Shown in pieces: positions 1-10,363 of a stretch of 64,000 nucleotides of DNA; position 1 is the first letter of the stretch; each line of letters begins with the position of its first letter. A model generated the notes under the pieces. The model was not told the DNA's origin. It was given only the letters and a program-made list of their open reading frames with translations, and made no database searches. Source of the DNA: Phanerochaete sordida (Eukaryota; Basidiomycota; Agaricomycetes; Polyporales; Phanerochaetaceae). The stretch spans positions 34,367-98,366 of the forward strand of contig BPQB01000107.1 of NCBI GenBank assembly GCA_019973155.2. Direction: 5' to 3'. The position numbers and the translations under genes are program-made.

Positions 1-86
1 CGTTCGCCGCCGGCGCCGCGACGAGCGCGGCCGTGCCGAGCGCGAACGACATCGACATGGAGGACCCGAGCCCGAACGGCGCGTGA
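1..86 (+). CDS. 3' end of an unidentified gene (partial)
   Basis: The third forward frame is open from the window edge to a TGA at 84-86. It gives an Ala-rich tail that ends in an acidic stretch (NDIDMEDPSPNGA). Only about 27 residues are visible and no domain can be recognised. High GC and good codon phase suggest the true end of a gene that lies mostly outside the window, but a chance open frame this short cannot be excluded. Confidence 0.45.
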   Translation, partial: FAAGAATSAAVPSANDIDMEDPSPNGA

Positions 87-768
87 GCCGGCCGCTGCTG
101 TAGATGCGCGTGGAGGATCGCGGGGCGGGGAGACGGCCGGGACAGGACACCACATACCACCATACCAAAAGCCGCGGCGGAAATGCGGCCGCACGTCGTG
201 CGCGAGAGCCTGGCTCCTTGCGCGCGGCGTGCTCGCGCATATCCCTCCTCTGCTGTCACCTCTGGTTGCCCCGGGCACCGCGCAGGCACCGGCGCCCGCG
301 CTTGGAGAGGCTGAGATACCGTTCCGGTTACACTGCTGCTACCAGTCACTTGCTGCTATCATACGCTATGCCTTGCAATAGTATACCCTCGTTGTCGTCG
401 CGATGCGCGGTGCGAGACCAGTTCAAGTTGCCTTCGTGTATGCAGCACACCTACTGCCGGTCTTTGTACGGAGGTGAATTATTCGCATTTGAGCGTTAGA
501 AGTGGCGGTTACTGCCAATTTATGGCCGCTCTGCTTCGACATATGAGCTGGGCTGTGTTTCTAACTTCTGGACTGAGCTCGTGTGCATCAGGATAATGTC
601 GAGAGTTTCTATGCCAATCATTATTCAAGAGCAAATTGATGAATTATGAGAGGTAAGTTGCGAGCAGAAGTACATCCACGAGTCCATGGTTTCACCCTCC
701 CTTTCCCCTGCTGTGTTCAGTGACGCTGCGCTGGTATCGTCTCGCACAGAGTGAGCGAACAGCACCAC
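87..768. other. Intergenic, nothing recognised
   Basis: Between the partial gene and the stop of the BAP31-like gene. Short open frames here lack family motifs and consistent splice sites. It probably holds the 3' regions of the two flanking genes. Confidence 0.5.
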
Positions 769-1863
769 TCAGTCCTTGCGCTTATCGCTGACGGCACCCG
801 TCTTCGCGTTGAACTCGGTCGCAAGGCGGTCGTACTCGGCCTGGTTCTGTGCCGCCTGCTTCTTCAGGATGTCTGCGGGTGACAGCGGCGGTCAGTCGCA
901 GTTCGGCAGGCGTGTATAAAAATGGGGAAGGGGGCTGTAGGGTGCATGGGCCCGAAAGGTGTGTCCGACACAGGCCCGGCCAGTGTCCAAAATAGAGGTC
1001 GAGCCCGTTCTCGAGCCGGCTCCGCAGTCGCGCGTAACGCGCAGGGAGCCAAATGCGCAATATGGGCGGCGTCGGAGGGCGCATTGGACGGCGCGGCGAG
1101 GGCAAGGAAGCGAAGTAGACGAGCACGCACCGTAGTCACGCGACTTTTGCTCTGCCGCAGCCAGTTTCTGCTTCAGCTCCGCAATCTGCTTCGTCTGGTC
1201 ACCCGCCGCAATGGAGTCGCGCGATGACTTGGCGGTCTGGGAGACTGCGTCAGCGGAGAGAATGGAGCAGCTCGAAAAGGGAAACGCACGTCCTGCTTGA
1301 GCTTCGCGTACTCTTCCTGGGTGTGGATGAGGTCGAGGAGGATGTAGAACGTGCGGGTGAGCACGAGCGAGAGGAAGAGGCAGAAGCCGGTCAGGTACGT
1401 GTTGCGCTGGGCGCTGCGGCGCGGTCAGCGACGTGTCACGGCGCACGCGGGGGCACACGCACTAGAACTTGCGCGCGGCGAAGTTGGTCTCTGCGCGGGC
1501 GTCCTGCATCGTCCCGCCCTGGTTGCGCGCGAGGTCCACCTCCGCGGTCACGCGCCACATGCGCTGGAGGGCGTCCACGAAGAGGATCGCGACGAATCTG
1601 CAAGCTGGTGAGCGTGACGCGGCGCGGGAGGAGCGGGGGCGGCGCACATGAAGGCGATCTTGAGCCCGTATGCGAGCTTGGCGACGAGCGGGCTCTCGCT
1701 GAGGAAGTGCAGGAGCCGCTTGCGGACGACGTACGGCAGCGGCGCGACGAGCACGCAGAACGTCGACATCTCTGCTGCGAGCAGCAGGAACGTCATGGTG
1801 TAGCTTCCGTGCGGTCAGCATGATTCTTGAGATGTATAGCAAGCCAACGCACTATACGGTCAT
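769..1863 (-). CDS. BAP31/Yet1-family ER membrane protein
   Basis: Family members are ER membrane proteins with three N-terminal membrane segments and a cytosolic coiled-coil tail, involved in export and quality control of other membrane proteins. In order on the minus strand the exons read: the N-terminal hydrophobic segment with YTMTFLLLAAEMSTFCVLVA, the loop FLSESPLVAKLAYGLKIAF, a second segment, the conserved VRAETNFAARKFYAQRN-like region (here DARAETNFAARKF), the third segment with LTRTFYILLDLIHTQEEYAKL, then a Lys/Gln-rich coiled coil ending in SDKRKD and TGA at 769-771. I place the start at 1863: an 11-nt exon (ATG ACC GTA TA, 1853-1863) joins across a 49-bp GT..AG intron (1804-1852) to give MTVYYTMTF. 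The ATG at 1796 would lose conserved residues. It is divergent from UBP6, 308 bp away. Confidence 0.88.
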
Positions 1864-2171
1864 GGTGAAATAAAGTGCTTGAGGAGGCGAGGGAGGTTTC
1901 GGAGGTTCGATGAGCTGGAGGAGGCTTTTGAGGAGGGCTGCGGCGGTGCGTGCCTGCGTGGTGGACACGTCCGGCCGACGTCATAGCGCGCGTCCGGCCC
2001 CGCCCCGCGCCTCGCCCCCGGCCCCGGCCCTCGCGTCCGGCCTCTCCGGCAGGCGCCCGCACACGCTTACGTACGCCGTCGACGCGCGTCATCTCATTTC
2101 GCTCGCGCACGCGTCGGACGCCGCCGCCTCTCTCACCTCTCTCTCCCCACCGCATACAACTACACTCGACG
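1864..2171. promoter_or_regulatory. Divergent promoter region of BAP31-like gene and UBP6
   Basis: A 308-bp gap between two start codons on opposite strands. It contains a run rich in C and G (about 1995-2035) followed by a CT-rich stretch just before the UBP6 ATG, as is common upstream of fungal genes. No clear TATA box and no match to the proteasome-gene element GGTGGCAAA was seen. Confidence 0.5.
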
Positions 2172-4891
2172 ATGGCGCCGATATCTGTAAAGATCAAGCA
2201 CGCAGGCAAGACGTACGACGTGCCGCTCGACGTCGATGCCCCACCTGCCGCGTTCAAGGACGCCGTGTACCAGCAGACAGGCGTCCCTCCCGAGCGCATG
2301 AAGGTCATGATCAAAGGCGGCGTGCTCAAGGTGCGTCCTCATATCTCGTCCGCGGGAAGAATGGACTCATTGCCCCCAGGACGACACGGACTGGCGCAAA
2401 GTCGGCCCCAAGGAGGTACGTGCGCCGCTTTCGTGAAGCTTGCAGCATGATTGACAGTTTGGTGCAGGGCCAAACATTCATGGTTATCGGCGCAGCTGGC
2501 GAGCTTCCCAAGCCGCCGTCAACGCCAGTAGTATTCCTTGAAGGTGAGCTGTTTGTTTGGTGGGATGTCACAGCTGTCGTGGAGGTCAAGCGGAGGGAGT
2601 ATGCGCTACAAGCGAATGCATTGTCCACGGCGTAACCTTTCACGCAACGCGAAACCCAGTTCCAGACCGCACCCCTAAACATCCTCCAATCTTGCATGTT
2701 GAACCTTCATCGCGGGGAATGCCTTGGGCAGTGGTGAGTTTCCCTCCTTCATCCCGCTTTGCACATCTGAACGCGTCATTACCTAGGACCATAGCGCTTC
2801 TTCCCCATCAATGCCTGCCGCTGCATGTCCTCACAAATGCACACTGAGCCGACACTGTCTCTATCTTGTCGGTCTACACGTCCTCCGCATCCTCCTCGAG
2901 TTCCTTCCCAACTTGATACGCTCTACCGCCGACATGCGCACAGGTCAACTCAACGCCTCATCGCGTCCAATATCTGCAGGCAGCGTGCGCTTAGGACAGA
3001 TGCTCATCACTGACTCGTTCATCACACGCACGACGTTGCTGGACGCGGTTTACCGCTCATGCATGTATGGATAGTTCTAAGACAGAGCTCGCACTTGTGC
3101 GATTGCCCCGTCCGCCTGACCTTCGGATCCCTGTTGTCTCCGTCTCGTATCTTGCATAACTGGCATGTTGACATCTTTTTCAGACATGGACGACAGCGAA
3201 CTCGCGCAAGCAGTACGTCCCGTCGGCATCGTCCCTGATCCCTGCCTAATACATCCAATAGCTCGCATTACCCGTCGGCCTCGTCAACCTTGGCAACACT
3301 TGTTACATGAACTCGACTGTGCAAGCGATGCGCGCGATCCCGGAGCTGCAGACTGCGCTCGAGGCGGGCGCACCACCAGGCATCCCCACCGCGCTCAAAA
3401 ACCTCTACAGCTCGATGCGCAGCACCACCGACGCCGTCACGCCCGCGCCATTCCTGAACGCACTTCGGCAAGCGTTCCCCCAGTTTGCGGAGATGGCGCG
3501 CGGCAGCTCTGGTCAGCTCAAGAGTCTCGGCGGCGGCGCGATGTATGCGCAGCAAGGTGCGTGCTTTGATGCAAACATGTATGCCGTGGAGTTGAAGGTC
3601 GTATATAGATGCGGAGGAGTGCTGGACACAGTTGACTCAGGCACTCAGGGACGTTCCTGGGCTCCCGGACCCCGCGAATCGCAAGTTTGTGGAGCAGTAC
3701 ATGACCGGCGAGATCACGAGAACGTGCGTATCTCTTACTTCATGTTTGCTGGCTGCACCCTAACTGCTCCATCTTGTGCTGCCGCTGTCGTTAATCAGTT
3801 TGAAGTGCGCCGAAGCACCGGAAGAGCCACCCTCGATAACAATTGAGCGTGTACTCAAAATCGAATGTAACATCACCATCAACACCAACTATATGCATCA
3901 AGGCATTCTGAACGTACGCCCCTCTACGCGAATTAACGTTGCGGATCCTGATGATATGCTCGATAGGCTCTGGATACGATACTGACTAAGACATCGCCGT
4001 CCCTCGGTCGCGAAGCGGATTACCAGAGCACATCGCGTCTAAGCAGACTGCCCAACTATCTCACGGTGCACATGGTGCGCTTCGCGTGGCGCCAGGATAT
4101 CGGGAAGAAGACGAAGATCATGGTATGCTCCGCCTTCGCTTGCTGTGCAATCGTCTTACTCAGCTCTTGGTCACGCACAGCGTCGCGTCAAGTTCCCTAC
4201 CGAGTACGACGCGTCGGACATCGCCACCGAAACGCTGCGCGAGAAGCTGTTGCCCGTGTCGCGGAAGCTGCTCGAGGTCGAGAAGGAGCGCGCGGAGCGG
4301 CGCAAGGTGCGCAAGCGCACGAAGACTGCGCAACCCGCTGCCACGCGCGACAACGATGGCGACACCGAGATGCGCGACGGGTCGGCCAGCGCAGAGGGTG
4401 CCGCAGCAGCGGCTGCGCAGCCTGTAGTTGAGCTTCAGGAGGAGAGCACGTACCGCACGAAGGAGCGCGAGGAGCTGGAGGCGCTTGTTCATGCGGACCT
4501 CAAGGCCGACGTCGGCAGCAGCGTGCATGGGCTGTACGAGCTCATTGGTGCGTCTACCGCGTCCTACCACGGTCTCTGTGATCTCTGACACGCACCCACA
4601 GCCATCGTGACGCACAAGGGCGCGGCGGCGGACGCAGGGCACTACATGGCGTACGTCAAGAAGCGCGCGTTCCACCCCATCTCGTTCGCGCCCGCGTCGG
4701 GCGAGCCGTCGACGGTAACGGTCACGTCGCCCGAGCAGAAGGGGAGCATCGACGAGGACGACGAGGACTGGTACAAGTTCGACGACGCCAAGGTCAGCGT
4801 GTTCGCCGCGGACAAGATCCCGACGCTCGAGGGCGGCGGCGAGGACTCGAGCGCGTACGTGCTGCTCTACCGCGCGCGGCCGCTCGCGTAG
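2172..4891 (+). CDS. UBP6: Proteasome-associated deubiquitinase Ubp6/USP14
   Basis: Cysteine protease that removes ubiquitin from substrates docked on the 26S proteasome. The first exons (2172-2330, 2380-2415, 2468-2543) encode an N-terminal ubiquitin-like domain of about 85 residues starting MAPISVKIKHAGKTYDV. The catalytic domain follows: DMDDSELAQA, then the Cys box VGLVNLGNTCYMNSTVQ (nucleophile Cys at about residue 115), YLTVHMVRFAWRQD, and the His box ADAGHYMAYVK with a downstream Asp in WYKFDDAKV. The stop is TAG 4889-4891. About 520 residues in all, usual for the family. A Lys/Glu-rich insert (about 4260-4440) sits between the Cys and His boxes. Intron 3 (2544-3183, 640 bp) is more than ten times the local norm and falls exactly between the ubiquitin-like and protease domains. 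Confidence 0.95.
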
Positions 4892-6051
4892 GCTGGCGTC
4901 GGGTTTATCAGCAAAGAAGGCGTGTGCGGGGCCTGTATTTGTGTCGCGATCGATGTGGGTATGGAGATAGATGTAAAAACGTGCTGCTGCTGCTCGGTTG
5001 CCGGTGTGTTGTGTGATGAAGACCGGGCTGCGATTGGTAATGTCAAGTTGCCGTGGTGGGGGCGTTTTGAGGAGAGTCGAAACGAAGGGGTCATGAGAGA
5101 CATCCGTGCTCTCCACATAAGACCGGGATGGCTCGTCATGAGCGTTGTTAAAAGCCGACACGGACTGCGCCACAGAGGCCAGGGGCTTCCGGGAGTCGGT
5201 CGATCTACCTCGTCTGCGCCGTACAGAGGTTCGAAGGAGCACAGGCCGGCCGCGGCAGTCGGCCCTGCCGTCGCTACGGTGACTACAGGGTAGAGCATTC
5301 TCCAGCGGATATCGAAAGCTCTGTTGGTGGTGGCAATGCGGCTGTCAAGATCGCCGGTGAAATCACTCTTACCGGGACTTGATATCTACGTACATATGCC
5401 AGGGCTCTGGGCATGCGCCGTGTCCGACTCGCTGGGCTGACGCATCTCCCGCCTGCGCCCGCTGCCCGGACTGTGTGAATGGGGAATAAGGCGCATAGGA
5501 GTCGTGGTGGGGTCTGTATATCAACTGCATACTCGCCCGAGCGAGCGTGAGCCCGAGGTGGCGCTCCGAGGACATCGTTGTGGCGCAGGCGCTTCGCAGA
5601 GCTGCGGATGTTTCACGGAGTCGGTAGATACAAACCCCACTCAGGAAGTATGGTAAATCTGATTAGAATATTTGTGCGATTATGCGGTGCATCGCAATTC
5701 CTGAGAGCGAAAGCTCGAGGAAAACGTACAACAACACCGAGTAATTATTCGCTGCTACAAGCATCCACAAGAAGACGGGGCCGACGTAGGCCTCCTCCGC
5801 AATGCCGACGGAGCACCGCCCTCCCTTCACATCTGCGAGTCACAGCAGGGACGCACGCCATGATGAGAAGGCCTCAGAGACGCTCTCTACCCGCCGGCTG
5901 TCGTGGTCCTCGGGGATGCGCCTCGGGCTTGCTCAGGCCGAGGCGCGAGTTAATCCACGGCCATATAGGCGAGGCCAGGCATGATTGGACGCCGTCCTCC
6001 CAGCGCATGACCTCGCGCACCGAGAATTGACCCGAAGTATCCAACCGTCCC
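4892..6051. other. Intergenic, nothing recognised
   Basis: 1.16 kb between UBP6 and the transporter gene. Several open frames run antisense or across it, but none has a motif, hydrophobic pattern or splice sites that I trust. It probably holds the UBP6 3' region and the transporter promoter. Confidence 0.45.
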
Positions 6052-9000
6052 ATGGCATCGCCAGCAGCGTCCGTGCGCCCGCCGTCACCGTCAAGCACAG
6101 TGACGGTCCCGCCAGCCGAGGAGCGGACGGGCCCGCTCATGCACCATGAGCTGTCGATGAAGCGGAAGTTGGTCATCATGGCATCTGTGGTCGGCACGCA
6201 GCTCGTGCAGGTGCGTCGTGCTGCCTGGCCGGTGCGGTCGGAGTTCTTGCCCAAAGTTGACGCGGAGGGCGTGTAGATGGTCGCGTTCGGCGGCGGCATC
6301 GACGCAGGCCTCGTCATCCCCGCGCGCATCGGCGAGACCTCCGCAGCAGCCACCGCCTGGATCGCCGCGGCGTACCCGTACGTGCGCCCGCCGCTCCGCG
6401 CGGCCCCGCTGACCCGCGCAGGCTCACGCAGGGCGCGTTCATCCTGCCCGGCGGGCGGCTCGGCGCGATCTACGGGCACCACAACGTGCTCTTCGCCGGC
6501 GCGCTGCTCTGGGTCGCGTTCACGGTCGGGAGCGGCTTCGCGCCGACGTTCGTCGGCCTCTGCGCGCTGCGCGCGTGCGCGGGCGTCGGCGGCGGCGTCA
6601 TGGTCCCGAACTGCGTCGCGCTCCTCTGCATCACGTTCCCGCCGGGCAAGATGCGCAACGTCGCGCTCGGGCTCTTCGGCGCGACGGCGCCCATTGGCGC
6701 GGCGGGCGGCGGGATCCTGTGCGGGCTCATCCTGCAGTTCACGGCGTGGAAGTGGGAGTTTTTCTTCTTGTAAGTGTGCAATGGGCGGATGACAGATGCC
6801 AGGACTGATTGGAGAGGCAGGGCGATCCTGGGCTTCGTCGTGTTCGGAATAGCATTCATCGCGACTCCGAAGGACGCCCCGATGGACCCCAACGGCAAAG
6901 TCGACTTGATTGGCGCGTCGCTCGGTGTATCTGCGCTATTCCTATTCAACTTTGTCTGGAAGTAAGTACACATTTGATTACGCTACATCCAAGCGACTCA
7001 CAGTCATCGCAGTCAAGCAGCCGTGGTTGGGTGGCCCACGGTCTACGAATACGTCCTGTTGATTGTGTCGCTCCTATGCGTCGCAGGGTTCCTCGTCTGG
7101 GAAGCTCGCTTCGCGAAAGAGCCGATCCTGCCCCTCAGCATCTTTACCCGCCCATCGTTCAGCGCCATCGCAGCCGCGGTATTCCTCTCGCTGATGGGCT
7201 TCGGCGTCTTCGTCTGGTACACGCTGCTCTGGCAGTACGACGTGCGCAAGTACACGCCGACGGCGGTCGGCGCGACGCTGACGCCGTTCATCATCATCTC
7301 GAGCGTGATGGCGTTCGTCGGCGCGCAGCTCGTGCGGCGCATCCGCATCGAGTTCATCATGGCGCTCGGCGTCGGCTCGATCCTCGTCGCGAGCATCCTC
7401 GTCGCGACGATGCCGACGCACGAGGTCTACTGGGCGCAGGTCATGCCCGCGGTCATCGTCGCCGGCGCGGGCCCCGACCTCCTCATCACCGCCGCGCAGA
7501 TCATCGCGTCCAACAGCGTGCGCCGCTCCGAGCAGGGCGTTGCCGGCAGCCTCATTGGCGTCCTCCAGTGCTACGGCCTCATCAGGAAACACGGTTCAGC
7601 TACGCAGCGTGGGCGCCGTCTGCTACTCTAGCCTACAGCGTCTGCGCGTAGTGCGTAGCGGTCGTGCTGTACTCAGTAGCACTTGGTAGCATCCTGTAGT
7701 ATGTGCTATAGATAGGTAGCACACTGCAGCATTATACATTTTTCCACAAGTCAAACATACTGTGAATGTCTCAGCTATACTCGTGACAATGCTCACTTGC
7801 GACGGTTCGAAGATTGTGATGCTTTGAAGTGCTGTATACATCCGACAAGAACGATCCTGAACGGCGCTTGACGCGGACTTCTGAGTGAGGAAGTGAGAAC
7901 GTGTCTGCCCTAAATCGACACCTGGCAATGCTGCGCGCCCGCTTATGTGCCCGCTGCTATCCTTCTACGTTTCCTCGTCGATACACTCTCCACGCAACCG
8001 CCTAACGCTCAGCATCTCCACTCTCGGACCTCACACCATGTGCAAAAAACACCTCTGAGAGAACACCCTCTATGCTAGTCTGAACAACTGCAGCCGCTGC
8101 CCTGACAGCAACGACGACGACGACGACGACGACTGCCGCCTCGCCCAAGCATGCAGCCGCAGACGTTGGAGTTGACGCAAGTCTCGCGCCATCGGTACTT
8201 ACAGCCGGTGCGATCTTCCTGGTTATTGCTTTCGTAACGTGGTCCGTGCAGGGTGCGAACATGGCCGTAGTCGGGCTCCCAGGGACAACCAGCACTTCGA
8301 GAACAACCGCCTTATCACGCTCGACTCCCAGAAGTAAATACCCGATCTATAAGGTGCGTTATACTGTCGTCTACGCGAAACCGAGTCTGATCCCTCGCCG
8401 TAGCTGATATATCTCGCGGTCGCAATCAACGGCAGCGCCGTGGGCGCATCGGATAAGACATACTTCGTGAGGTGGAGCGCGTTCGGGCACCACTCGCCTG
8501 CAGAGCGCTGCACGCGCGAGTGAGAGACGTTCTATGTGGACACGCCGCGACTCGTGCGGCTGAAGGAATGGCGACCCTGCATCGCACGGCCGTCTATGGA
8601 GCTCGATGCGTCCGCGTGCCTGCGGGCGCACCGCGTTTCGTACACCCAAGTATGGTGAGATATCGCTATCCTCTCGATGAGGGCCTGGGCTAAGTACCGT
8701 CGTGGTTCAAGCAGGGGCTGCACAACAGCTTGTACAGTATCTGACCGCACTCTGATTATCTCAATGTTGCACAGAGTATTGGTACGTCCTTACAGATGGC
8801 CGCAGCGACCCTTTGCTGAAATTTGCTTAGACAATCGTGAATGTGACAGGCTCTATGGCCGAGTGTCGAGCCCATGGCTCCACTGGAAGCCGGCTTTGTC
8901 AAAGCGAATCCATTCGTAGTGTTTTAGTACAGTTTGTGTCTGTGACTTACCTCATAATTGAACGCATAATATATTTCTCACTCTCCAATCGTACCAAATG

Positions 9001-9479
9001 GAATGAATAGATTGAAGGGAAATAGTGGTACAGCCCAGCTTCTATCAGCTACCACACTGCTGCGGACCGCTACGAAGAGAGAGCCGGCTGCTACGGAAGC
9101 TACGTGAGCTGTCGAGCGCGCTACGGGTCACTGCCAATTAAGCGGCCGTGCAACCACGCTACCAGAGCTACGGAGCGTACGCAGCGCTACTGTGCTCTGA
9201 CCGTTTTTCCTGATGCTCTCGACCGGCCTTGGCTTCGCCGGCACCGTCGAGTCGCAGGTCAACGACCAGGGGCACAACCCTGTCAAGGGCTACCGCGGGG
9301 CGCTGTTTCTGGCCGTCGGCTTCTGCACGCTTGCAATCGTGATCAACTTCCTGTTCGTGCGCATGCCGGCGGACACGAAGGAGGGTTGGGACGAAGACGA
9401 TCTGAAGCAGCGAGAGAGCGCTGCCCCGAAAGAGCAAGAGAAGGCTCGGACGGAGAAGGTCGAGGTCGAAGCAGTTTGA
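6052..9479 (+). pseudogene. DHA2-type MFS transporter (Atr1-like), disrupted by a 1.6-kb insertion
   Basis: Drug:H+ antiporter-2 family (14 membrane segments; yeast Atr1 exports boron and aminotriazole). Exons give a soluble N-terminus (MASPAASVRPPSPSS), then hydrophobic helices with family motifs: AWIAAAYPLTQGAFILPGGR, RLGAIYGHHNVLFAG, RACAGVGGGVMVPN, FPPGKMRNVALGLFGATAP and ASNSVRRSEQGVAGSLIGVL. The frame breaks after CYG at 7579. The missing end, LSTGLGFAGTVES through a helix to EVEAV and TGA 9477-9479, resumes at 9218. The gap is exactly a terminal-inverted-repeat element plus a duplicated CT. Removing both restores the frame, so the insertion is the only lesion I see. The ATG at 9213 is formed by the element's own end and is not a start. 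A transcript running into the element stops at 7631 and would lack the last helices. Confidence 0.9.
7580..9215. mobile_element. 1,636-bp terminal-inverted-repeat element inside the transporter gene
   Basis: Both ends carry CATCAGGAAA as a perfect 10-bp inverted repeat, and similarity continues imperfectly (ACGGTTCAG against ACGGTCAG). The flanks are CT (7578-7579 and 9216-9217); a CTC duplication with 9-bp ends fits equally well. Both subterminal 150-200 bp are packed with GTAGC on one side and GCTAC on the other, the arrangement expected of transposase-binding sites. Inside is an (ACG)8 run at 8110-8133 and short coding-like pieces (for example a hydrophobic stretch at about 8190-8230), but no transposase. 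It is most likely a non-autonomous DNA transposon; the superfamily is not clear from the ends. Confidence 0.85.
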
Positions 9480-10363
9480 GACACGCCCATTCCATTCTTC
9501 ACCTTGTAGACAAGTCGTTCAGTTATATTTCCACGTTTCGCTGACCTCCACTCACATTCTCATCATTCCGTGCAACTTGGACGTTGGCCGAAGTAGTCTG
9601 ATTAGTATATCTGTAGCTTTAGTCCACTTCGTTCCGTAGAGAGTCCTTCATAGCGAATAGAACACACCTTAGAGTCTCTGGAACATTTCAGGTTGCGAAC
9701 TTGCTTCCCCGGGGCGCGCTAGCGGGGTTTGAATATTGCACCGGCTTCCCGAAAAGGAAGCGGATTTAGTTCGTTACATCCGTGAGGATGACGCGACCTG
9801 CGGCCTCACTGTCGAATTTCTCAAGGCACAGTATCAGGCATGCAGTATCATGTCCTGTGCTATATAGAATCGCTGCAAAAGCTGCCGTATGGGCGGCTGC
9901 CGGGGAATGAGAGGAATGCCGAGGACTTCACCCAAGCGCAGAGCCGAACAGGAGGATGCTTGGGGGAATCGGCATGGGGGACCTGTGCCTCCTCGCTCAT
10001 GCTGTCCTTGCTATTGCTTCGATTGCTATGTGGAAAGATAGGGGCCAGGAACTCACGACCTGACTGCTCACGCGCAGAAAACTCGGCAAAACCAAACTGG
10101 CGTGTTTAAACTCGCTCAAAAACCTGCGGCAGAGATATTCTTGGAAAAGGATCGCAGAAAAACGCGTGTAAACGTTAGAGAAACGATTTGAGAGTGCGTG
10201 TGGCAGGTCGAGGACGCGAATGAGAGTGCGCAAATAACGCGACAACAACGCGATCAATCTGAGATCGCCCCGCGTGGGCCGCCGGATGACGGCAATCGTT
10301 TTAATCCCAACTCTCACGCAGACACCTCCTCCCGTCTCGTCACCACATCACTCCGCTGGCCCA
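9480..10363. other. Intergenic with a short coding-like stretch
   Basis: 884 bp between the transporter and the CDC20-like gene. A forward frame at about 9757-9864 reads KEADLVRYIREDDATCGL and onward, with coding-like composition, but it has no ATG, splice context or family I know. It may be a gene relic. Otherwise nothing recognised. Confidence 0.35.

Noticed and set aside
4160..5242. A 360-codon reverse open frame over the UBP6 3' part
   Set aside because: Arg/Leu/Ala-rich shadow of the GC-rich UBP6 exons, with no recognisable domain.
8002..8295. Reverse open frame with a poly-Val run inside the transporter-disrupting element
   Set aside because: The Val run is the (ACG)n microsatellite read backwards.
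9213..9479. A separate small gene starting at 9213
   Set aside because: The ATG is made from the end of the inserted element (CCTGATG). The rest is the C-terminus of the broken transporter.
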